Shown piece after piece: positions 31,977-38,411 of a stretch of DNA of 38,411 nt (positions within the stretch are counted from its first letter, which is position 1; every line of letters starts with the position of its first letter). Under the pieces are notes generated by a model. It saw nothing but the letters and a program-made list of their open reading frames with translations. It was not told the origin of the DNA and did not search any database. The position numbers and the translations under genes were made by a program. The DNA comes from JBFHRB01 sp041591915 (GTDB lineage: Bacteria; Actinomycetota; Nitriliruptoria; Nitriliruptorales; Nitriliruptoraceae), in NCBI GenBank assembly GCA_041591915.1, contig JBFHRB010000004.1:1-38411 (forward strand), given 5' to 3'.

Positions 31977-33932
31977 TCAGCCCGAGTTGGCGATCGCGAC
32001 GAACGCGTCGAGGGATCCCGGGTTGGCCATCGCCCCCTTGGAGGCGACCTCGTCGATCGACCGGCCCTTGAGGATGCGCTTGACCGGGACCTCGAGCTTC
32101 TTGCCGCTGAGCGTGCGGGGCACGGCGGGGATCACGTGGACGGCGTCGGCCGCGTGCCGAGGGGACAGCGTCGAGCGGAGGTCGCGCTGGATCGCCCCGA
32201 TGACCTCGTCGTCGATCTCGCTGCCCTCGCGCGGGACGAGGAACAGGAGCAGGCGGTCGTCCTCCTCGAGGTGGATCACCAGCGAGTCCCCGACCGCGGG
32301 GTGCGACTCGACCACCGAGTAGAAGTCCGAGGTGCCCATGCGCACGCCGCCGCGGTTGAGGGTGGCGTCCGAGCGCCCCGAGATCACGAGCGAACCGTCC
32401 ACGTTGAGCAGCAGCCAGTCGCCGTGGCGCCACACGCCCGGGTAGTGCGCGAAGTAGGCGTCCCGCAGCCGGGCGCCGTCGGGGTCGCCCCAGAACATCA
32501 CCGGCATCGACGGCATCGGCTCGGTGATCACGAGCTCACCGACCTCGCCGACGAGCGGCTGGGCGTCGTCGTCGAACGCCTCGACCTTCGCGCCCAGGTA
32601 GCGGCACGGGATCACCCCGGCCCGCACGGGCAGCGACGGGGCACAGCCCACGAACGCCGTGCAGACGTCGGTGCCGCCGGAGACCGAGCCCAGCATCACC
32701 GCGGCGCTCACCGAGTCGTAGACCCACTCGAAACCCTCCGGGGGGAGCGGTGCGCCGGTCGACCCGACCCCGCGAAGTGCGCCGAGGTCATGGTCCCTGC
32801 CGGGCTGCAGGCCGTCCTTGAGGCAGTTGAGGATGAACGGTGCGGACACCCCGAACACGGTCACCTGCTCGTCCTCGGCGAGCTGCCACAGCGTGTCGAG
32901 GTCCGGGTGGCCGGGGTTGCCGTCGAACAGCACGACCGTGCCGCCGCGGAGCAGGCCGGAGACGAGGAAGTTCCACATCATCCAGCCGGTGGTCGTGAAC
33001 CAGAAGAAGCGGTCGTCCGGGCCGACGTCCTGGTGCAGTGCGAGCGCCTTGAGGTGCTCGAGGACGATCCCGCCGTGGCCCTGCACGATCGGCTTCGGCA
33101 GGCCGGTCGTGCCGGACGAGTAGAGGATCCACAGCGGGTGGCCGAAGGGGACGGGCTGGATGTCCAGGGGTGCGTGGTCGGCGAGGAGGTCGACCCATCG
33201 CAGCGCGTGCCCGGGCACGAACCCGAGGTCCGCATCGGGGTCGAGGTAGGGCAGCACCACCGTCGCCGTGACGGTCGGCAGCTCGTGCCGGATCGCGGCG
33301 ACCTCGGGACGCCGGTCGACGCGCTTGTCGCCGTAGACGTACCCGTCGACGGCGAGCAGGACCTTGGGCTCGATCTGTCGGAAGCGGTCGACGACCGAGC
33401 GGGTGCCGAACTCGGGCGCGCAGCTCGACCAGACGGCGCCGATGCTCGCGGTCGCGAGGAACGCGACGATGGTCTCGGGCACGTTCGGCAGGTAGCTGGC
33501 CACCCGGTCGCCCTCGCCGACACCGAGGCGCCTCAACCCGGCTGCTGCCCGCTCGACCTGGCGTCGCAGCTCGGCGTGCGTCCAGGTGGTCGGTCCGCGG
33601 GTCTGTGAGCGCGCGACGATCGCCGGGTGGTCGTCGCTGCGGCGCAGGGCGTGTTCCGCGTAGTTGAGCGTGCCTCCCGGGAACCACTCGGCACCCGGCA
33701 TGTCGCGGGATCCGAGCACGGCGGAGGGCTGGTCGTGGAAGCGGACCTCGAAGTAGTCGACGATGGAGGACCAGAAGCCGTCGAGGTCGTCGACCGACCA
33801 CTGCCACAGGTCGTCGTAGCCCGCGAACCGGAGGCCGCGCTCGGCCTGCAGCCAGGCCAGGTAGCGGCCGAGTTCGGACGCCTCGACCGCCTCGGGCGTC
33901 GGCTCCCACAACAGCCGCGGCTGGTCAGCCAT
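31977..33932 (-). CDS. Acetoacetyl-CoA synthetase
   Basis: 651 residues, the usual size. It belongs to the adenylate-forming (ANL) family and should convert acetoacetate, ATP and CoA to acetoacetyl-CoA, feeding ketone-body or polyhydroxybutyrate carbon into central metabolism. The family's N-terminal pattern is present (ERGLRFAGYDDLWQWSVDDLDGFW, MPGAEWFPGGTLNYAEH), as are the P-loop YSSGTTGLPKP, TTTGWMMWN, SGGTD and GRSDATLNRGGVR motifs. The C-terminal catalytic K611 sits in LSGKKLEVPVKR. ATG 33932 is preceded by an AGG-rich site. It heads a four-gene operon with two signalling proteins, an odd mix of metabolism and signalling. Confidence 0.93.
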   Translation of the reverse strand: MADQPRLLWEPTPEAVEASELGRYLAWLQAERGLRFAGYDDLWQWSVDDLDGFWSSIVDYFEVRFHDQPSAVLGSRDMPGAEWFPGGTLNYAEHALRRSDDHPAIVARSQTRGPTTWTHAELRRQVERAAAGLRRLGVGEGDRVASYLPNVPETIVAFLATASIGAVWSSCAPEFGTRSVVDRFRQIEPKVLLAVDGYVYGDKRVDRRPEVAAIRHELPTVTATVVLPYLDPDADLGFVPGHALRWVDLLADHAPLDIQPVPFGHPLWILYSSGTTGLPKPIVQGHGGIVLEHLKALALHQDVGPDDRFFWFTTTGWMMWNFLVSGLLRGGTVVLFDGNPGHPDLDTLWQLAEDEQVTVFGVSAPFILNCLKDGLQPGRDHDLGALRGVGSTGAPLPPEGFEWVYDSVSAAVMLGSVSGGTDVCTAFVGCAPSLPVRAGVIPCRYLGAKVEAFDDDAQPLVGEVGELVITEPMPSMPVMFWGDPDGARLRDAYFAHYPGVWRHGDWLLLNVDGSLVISGRSDATLNRGGVRMGTSDFYSVVESHPAVGDSLVIHLEEDDRLLLFLVPREGSEIDDEVIGAIQRDLRSTLSPRHAADAVHVIPAVPRTLSGKKLEVPVKRILKGRSIDEVASKGAMANPGSLDAFVAIANSG

Positions 33933-33958
33933 CCTGTCCTACCCCCTTCGTGCCGGCA

Positions 33959-33964
33959 ACGGTA
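33959..33964 (-). promoter_or_regulatory. -10 element TACCGT of the acetoacetyl-CoA synthetase operon
   Basis: A TANNNT hexamer on the minus strand, 26 nt before ATG 33932. It would give a leader of about 20 nt. No clear -35 box is seen in the 73-bp divergent region. Confidence 0.4.
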
Positions 33965-34005
33965 GTCGTCGGGGGTCAGGCCCCACCGGGAACAGAAGGT
34001 CGTCG

Positions 34006-35613
34006 ATGGGGTTCCCCAACCGGACGACCGCGGGCGACGAACCGCAGGGGATGGAGATGCGCAGACGGACCGCGATGCTCGCCGGGTTGGCGGGCAGCGC
34101 CGCCGTGGGCGTGCTGCTCGGCTCGGGCGAGTTCCTCGCCGGGGTCTTCGAGGGCGTGCCGTCGCCGCTCGCGAGCGTCGGCGCGCTCGTCGTGGACAAC
34201 AGCCCGCCGGCGCTCGAGGACTTCGCGATCGGGCTGTTCGGCACCAACGACAAGCTCGCGCTCGCCCTCGGGACGACCATCATCGCGCTCGTGATCGGGT
34301 TCGTGGCCGGTCGAGCCGCCGCCCGGCGGTTCGCGGGCGGGCTGTGGTGGCTCGGCGGCCTCGGGCTCGTCGGCATCGTCATGGCGCTCAACCAGCCGCT
34401 CATCTCGCCGCCGCTGGTCCTGTTGACCTACGCGCTGGCGTTCGGGCTGTCCGTGCTCGCCCTGAAGCGGCTCGTCGACCTCGTGGTCGAGCCGGGCCAC
34501 CTGTCGTTCGGTGAGCCCCAGGACCCCACCGACGCCCTCCCCGAGAGCGCCTCACGACGTCGTGTGCTCGGGGCCGTGATGGGGACGGGTGCCGCTTCCC
34601 TCGTCGGTGGCGTCGTCGGCCGCTCGCTCAGCACGTCGACCGCGCCGTCGGTCGACCTCGCGGAGGTCCCCGACGCGGCGACCACCGTGCCGCCGCCGGG
34701 GCCGCAGAACCGGTTCGACATCGCCGGGCTCGACCCGATCGTGGTCCCCAACGACCGGTTCTACCGGATCGACACCGCCCTGGTGATCCCGCGGGTCAAC
34801 CCCGACACCTGGTCGCTGCGCATCCACGGCATGGTCGACAACGAGGTCGAGCTCACCCTGGCGGACCTGCAGGCGATGCCCAACGTCGAGAAGTACGTGA
34901 CCATCGCCTGCGTCAGCAACGACGTCGGCGGCGACCTCGTCGGCAACGCCAAGTGGACGGGCGTCCGCCTGACGGAGCTCCTCGACATGGCCGGCGTGCA
35001 GTCGGGCGCCGACCAGATCGTCGGCCGCTCGGTCGACGACTGGACGGCAGGCTTCCCGACGGAGCTCGCCTACGACGGGCGTGAGCCGTTGCTCGCGCTC
35101 GCGATGAACGACGAGCCGCTCCCCGCCCGCCACGGGTTCCCGGCTCGACTGATCGTGCCCGGCCTGTACGGCTACGTGTCGGCGACCAAGTGGATCTCCG
35201 ACATCGAACTGACGACCTGGGAGGGATTCGACGCCTACTGGATCCCGCGCGGCTGGGCGAAGGAGGGCCCCATCAAGACGCAGTCGCGCATCGACGTGCC
35301 GCGGGATTCGTCCGTCGTCGCGCCCGGTCGGGTACAACTGGCCGGCGTCGCGTGGGCTCCCACCCGTGGCATCAGCAAGGTCGAGGTGTCGATCGACGAA
35401 GGGGAGTGGATGGAGGCCGAGGTCACCTCGCCGCTGTCCGACGATGCCTGGGTGCAGTGGCGCATCTTCCTCGACCTCGAGCCCGAGATCTACGTGGCCC
35501 ACGTGCGCGCGACCGACGGGACGGGCGAGACCCAGACCGCCGAGATCGCACCCGCACGCCCCGACGGAGCCACCGGCTACCACCGGGTCTTCTTCCGCGT
35601 GGGCGACGCGTGA
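34006..35613 (+). CDS. Membrane-anchored sulfite-oxidase-family molybdoenzyme
   Basis: 535 residues. The first 210 form a membrane domain with about five hydrophobic segments (24-47, 85-102, 113-128, 134-158 and, after SRRRVLGAVM, 187-206). The external part begins near 235. It is a sulfite oxidase/MsrP-type Mo-cofactor domain with the molybdenum-ligating C302 (TIACVSNDVGG), RLIVPGLYGYVSATKWI near 380-396, and the Ig-like Mo-co dimerization domain (about 415-530). The arginine pair before the last membrane segment could be a Tat signal, which would deliver a folded cofactor-loaded domain. The substrate is unknown. ATG 34006 has AGAAGGT upstream; ATG 34051 and 34057 are alternatives. MoaB/Mog is encoded directly downstream. 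Confidence 0.88.
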   Translation: MGFPNRTTAGDEPQGMEMRRRTAMLAGLAGSAAVGVLLGSGEFLAGVFEGVPSPLASVGALVVDNSPPALEDFAIGLFGTNDKLALALGTTIIALVIGFVAGRAAARRFAGGLWWLGGLGLVGIVMALNQPLISPPLVLLTYALAFGLSVLALKRLVDLVVEPGHLSFGEPQDPTDALPESASRRRVLGAVMGTGAASLVGGVVGRSLSTSTAPSVDLAEVPDAATTVPPPGPQNRFDIAGLDPIVVPNDRFYRIDTALVIPRVNPDTWSLRIHGMVDNEVELTLADLQAMPNVEKYVTIACVSNDVGGDLVGNAKWTGVRLTELLDMAGVQSGADQIVGRSVDDWTAGFPTELAYDGREPLLALAMNDEPLPARHGFPARLIVPGLYGYVSATKWISDIELTTWEGFDAYWIPRGWAKEGPIKTQSRIDVPRDSSVVAPGRVQLAGVAWAPTRGISKVEVSIDEGEWMEAEVTSPLSDDAWVQWRIFLDLEPEIYVAHVRATDGTGETQTAEIAPARPDGATGYHRVFFRVGDA

Positions 35614-36098
35614 GCCACGCCGCGGCGGTCGTCACGGTCTCCGACGGGGTGTCGGAGGGCGTCCGCGAGGACCGCTCCGGCCCGGCGCTCGCGGCGATCC
35701 TCGAGGCGGCCGGTTTCCGCGTCCTCGCCCGCGAGGTCGTGCCGGACGAGGCCGACCAGATCGCCGCGATGCTCGTCGCGCTCGCCGAGGGCGTGCAGCT
35801 GATCGTGACCACCGGTGGGACCGGCTTCTCCCAGCGCGACGTCACCCCCGAGGCCACCCGCAGGGTGATCGACCGCGAGGCCCCCGGGCTGGGCGAGGCC
35901 ATGCGGGCCGCGGGCCGTGCGAAGACCGCCATGGCCGACCTCTCCCGCGGCATCGTCGGTACGCGCGGCGAGGCGCTCATCGTCAACACGCCGGGCAGCG
36001 TCCGGGGCAGCTCCGAGTCGCTCGAGGCCATCCTGGACGTGCTCCCGCACGCGCTGGACCTGCTGGCCGGCAACGTCGACCAGCACGGCCCGCACTAG
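35610..36098 (+). CDS. Molybdopterin adenylyltransferase / MoaB-Mog family
   Basis: 162 residues, a single MoCF_biosynth domain. The substrate-binding loop TTGGTGFSQRDVTPEAT (67-83) and the late NTPGS element are present. MogA/MoaB proteins adenylylate molybdopterin before molybdenum insertion. Length does not separate MoaB from Mog here, so no gene symbol is given. GTG 35610 overlaps the stop of the molybdoenzyme gene as GTGA, so this cofactor step is coupled to synthesis of its likely client. The 3' end overlaps the convergent helicase gene by 4 bp. Confidence 0.9.
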   Translation: MSHAAAVVTVSDGVSEGVREDRSGPALAAILEAAGFRVLAREVVPDEADQIAAMLVALAEGVQLIVTTGGTGFSQRDVTPEATRRVIDREAPGLGEAMRAAGRAKTAMADLSRGIVGTRGEALIVNTPGSVRGSSESLEAILDVLPHALDLLAGNVDQHGPH

Positions 36099-38411
36099 AC
36101 CCAGCGGTCGAAGGCGCTCACCGCGAACGCGCCGCGCTGGCGAGCCCAGGCGTCGACGAGGATCCGACGCCCCTCGTCGGTGTGCGCATAGACGGCACGG
36201 GCACGCCCGAGCTCCTCGTCCACCGCCCGCGCGAGCCTGTCGGCGCGCGCCCGTGAGCGCGCCAGCTCGTCGGGCACCGCGAGATGCGCGAGCCGACGTC
36301 GGCCGACCTCGAGCAGGTAGCGGGGCTGGTCGAGGTCGCCGAGGAGCCTGGTCATCGCGACCGCGAACGCGTGGGTGTCGTGCGACGTCGCAGCCGGGCC
36401 GACGGCGACCACCTCGATCCGCGCCGTGGTCGGCCGGGCCGAGACGTGCGATCCCGCGAGCGAGGGGGCGATGCCCGTCTCGACGAGGGCCACGAGCGTC
36501 GCCCGACCCAGGGCCTCGAGCAGCTGCGACAGCCGGCGTACGGGCACCTCGCGGCCCGCGACGAGGCGACGCAGCGCGCGGCGGCGGGCCCCGGCGGTGT
36601 CGGGGCCGAACGCGAGGCCGCCGCCGGCCGCGAGCCCGGCCGCGAGTGCCCCGCGGGGCCGGATGCGCACGACGCTCTCGGGCCGGACGATGCCGGAGTG
36701 GCGCGGGTCCTCCCACGCCTCGCGTGCGAGTCGCCGCTCCGCCATCGTGCGGAAGGCGCGGTTGGTCGCCGCCTCGAGCTCCGCCCAGCCGACGTCGCCG
36801 GACTGCAGGCGGTCCGCGAGCTCGACGTCGACGTGTTCCACGCCCCGCACGATCTCTCCTCGTCGGTCGCCCGTGGCGATGACGCCCCACAGCCCGTCGT
36901 GGCGTCGTACGAACCGCTGCAGGTCGTTGTCGCCGCGTTCGACGCCGGGTGCCACGCAGACGACGTCCCAGTTGTGCGCGACCTTCTCGGGTGAGGCGGG
37001 GTCGAGCCGGAGGGTGCGCCCCCGCAGCTGCCGGGTGGTGGTCGTCGCCGTGATGCCGGTCAGGTCGACCAGGGTGTTGCAGGAGGGCGCGTCCCAGCCC
37101 TCCGCGAAGAGCCCGCGGGTGCCCACCAGGCAGCGCGTGACGCCGGCCTCGAACAGCGCGGTCATGGCTGGCACGTAGGTCCGCGGCGACCATCCCGGGC
37201 GCGTGCCGACGAGCTCCTGTGCCAGCGACGGCTCACCGGCCCGCTCGACCAGCTCGGCGCGCAGCTCGACGTCGATGCCGCGCTCCGCGTACCAGGTGCG
37301 CAGCGCGGCCAGGATCCGCTCGGCATGCAGGTGCCCGACGCGGACCGTGGTGCCGGTCACGAGGACCGGTGCCAGGAAGCGGACGTCGTCCGCGTCCACG
37401 AGCGTCTCGTGCAGGTGGCGGGCCGACCCCGCGGCCTCGTCCAGCACGTTGCGCAGCCGGGCCGCGGCCGTCGCTGCCCGGTCGACATCGGTCACGACGA
37501 GGGCTCGCAGGCCGTCGCCGTGCGCGGCGCTCTCGGCGGCGAGGATGCGTGCCGTCATGCGCGCCTTCGCCTCGGTCAGCGCGAGGATCAGGTCGCCGGG
37601 CGGGCGTCGCTGGCGGAGCCCGGTCGGCCCGACGCTCAGCCCGAAGCCCTCGAGCGCGGCCTGCAGGTCCGCGAGCTGCCGGGTCGCCGTCGGCGACGGG
37701 TCCGGGAGCAGCTCCGTCACGGCGAACCGCTCGACGAGCAGGAGCCGGTCCTCGGTCGTGAACGGCTCCTCGGCGTCGGTCGGGATGGGCACGCCGGCTG
37801 GCAGCGTGAAACCACCGTGGACGTGCGCCCGCAGGACGGCGCCGGCGAAGCGATGGTCGTCGCGCAACCACGCGCGCCACGCCGTGTCGTCGAGGTCGCC
37901 GCCGTGCCGATCGGCGAGAGCGGGCCCCAGCGCCGCGCCGGTCACCCAGGCCAGGAACCGCTCGCCGGTGGTGATGGCGGTGAGCTGCTGCTCGAAGATC
38001 GCCTGCGCGTCGGCCAGGAATCGCTGCTCGTGGGGGAGTGGCTGCACGAACGCGGCGAGGTCGCGGTACGGGGCAAGGGCACCCTCCTTGACCACGAGCG
38101 GCGTCGGGATGTCGACGTCGACCTCGCCGAGGAGCCGCAGGTAGTTCTCGGACTCCCTGGCCGAGTCGGGGGTGGGCAGCGTCGCGGTCAGCCCGACGAC
38201 GTCGACCGACCCGTGGCGCTCCTCGAGGCGGTCGATCAGGTCGGTCACGACGACCGCCCAGTAGTCGAGGAGGTGGTGGCACTCGTCCAGGACCACCGTG
38301 CCGACGCCGTGCTCCACGAGCCGCTCGACCAGGGCTTGCGCGTTGGGGTGCAGGAACCGGTGCACGCTCTCGTGCTCGGCCTCGAGCATGGCGTCACGGA
38401 GCCGGCGCGCC
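36095..38411 (-). CDS. SF2 (DEAD/DEAH-like) helicase, partial
   Basis: At least 771 residues; the frame is open to the window edge, so the N terminus with Walker A is outside. Visible motifs: II VVLDECHH (about 38296-38273), III GLTATLP (about 38192-38172), V VGTRGLFAEGWDAPSCNTLVDLT (around 37138-37070) and VI RQLRGRTLRLDP (around 37045-37010). A roughly 100-200-residue insertion follows motif III, and about 280 residues after motif VI match nothing I recognise, ending in a charged helical region. It is a nucleic-acid translocase or helicase of the type widespread in actinobacteria, but its role is unknown. Repair or phage defence are both possible. Confidence 0.85.
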   Translation of the reverse strand, partial: ARRLRDAMLEAEHESVHRFLHPNAQALVERLVEHGVGTVVLDECHHLLDYWAVVVTDLIDRLEERHGSVDVVGLTATLPTPDSARESENYLRLLGEVDVDIPTPLVVKEGALAPYRDLAAFVQPLPHEQRFLADAQAIFEQQLTAITTGERFLAWVTGAALGPALADRHGGDLDDTAWRAWLRDDHRFAGAVLRAHVHGGFTLPAGVPIPTDAEEPFTTEDRLLLVERFAVTELLPDPSPTATRQLADLQAALEGFGLSVGPTGLRQRRPPGDLILALTEAKARMTARILAAESAAHGDGLRALVVTDVDRAATAAARLRNVLDEAAGSARHLHETLVDADDVRFLAPVLVTGTTVRVGHLHAERILAALRTWYAERGIDVELRAELVERAGEPSLAQELVGTRPGWSPRTYVPAMTALFEAGVTRCLVGTRGLFAEGWDAPSCNTLVDLTGITATTTTRQLRGRTLRLDPASPEKVAHNWDVVCVAPGVERGDNDLQRFVRRHDGLWGVIATGDRRGEIVRGVEHVDVELADRLQSGDVGWAELEAATNRAFRTMAERRLAREAWEDPRHSGIVRPESVVRIRPRGALAAGLAAGGGLAFGPDTAGARRRALRRLVAGREVPVRRLSQLLEALGRATLVALVETGIAPSLAGSHVSARPTTARIEVVAVGPAATSHDTHAFAVAMTRLLGDLDQPRYLLEVGRRRLAHLAVPDELARSRARADRLARAVDEELGRARAVYAHTDEGRRILVDAWARQRGAFAVSAFDRWV

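Overview
The window is chromosomal DNA of a very high-GC bacterium, most likely a member of the Actinomycetota. Support comes from the gene content: a WS/DGAT wax-ester/triacylglycerol synthase, a mycobacterial LigC-type ligase, a HelZ-like SNF2 helicase paired with a SWIM protein, and a class Ia ribonucleotide reductase under NrdR-type boxes. Further support is the use of GTG starts, GTGA/ATGA overlaps, -10 hexamers of the TANNNT type and several apparently leaderless starts. A deep-branching class such as Nitriliruptoria or Acidimicrobiia is possible, but that is inference. I see no rRNA, tRNA, CRISPR array, insertion sequence or prophage. The window opens and closes inside genes.

Layout. 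1-3220: a divergent partial membrane gene, an alkylsulfatase-like metallo-beta-lactamase-fold hydrolase, a WS/DGAT acyltransferase and a small unknown protein. 3221-7278: the nrdAB operon with a promoter, two NrdR boxes 31 bp apart and a strong terminator. 7332-12977: a membrane protein, a VapBC toxin-antitoxin pair with a palindromic operator, a PAS-like protein, a cyclic-nucleotide-binding protein divergent from a LigC-like DNA ligase, a membrane class III adenylate cyclase, and a ferredoxin/MBL fusion. 13012-18478: a patatin phospholipase, the HelZ/SWIM pair and a CBS-domain protein. 18544-21046: an acyl-CoA dehydrogenase with its terminator, and a hemolysin-III-family membrane protein.

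21070-28041 is the most unusual part. Two tandem paralogous single-pass membrane proteins have an HTH-like cytoplasmic domain, a linker, one TM segment and an external domain with two cysteines exactly 96 residues apart. They face a three-gene operon of prepilin-like proteins (PilV-, PilW/GspJ- and PilX-like), each with a putative calcium-binding loop. The last of these carries a series of SGN motifs suggesting a beta-helical body. An M23 peptidase follows, with a perfect inverted repeat over its promoter. No pilus motor or prepilin peptidase is present, so this looks like a pilus-tip or surface-display locus whose machinery is encoded elsewhere.

28042-33932 is one tight minus-strand operon: acetoacetyl-CoA synthetase, a GAF-GGDEF diguanylate cyclase, a GAF histidine kinase and a DUF547 protein. 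The cyclase and kinase share a closely related N-terminal input module, so one signal may feed both c-di-GMP and phosphorelay outputs. 34006-36098 encodes a membrane-anchored sulfite-oxidase-family molybdoenzyme, overlapped by a MoaB/Mog gene. The window ends with a large SF2 helicase running off the edge.
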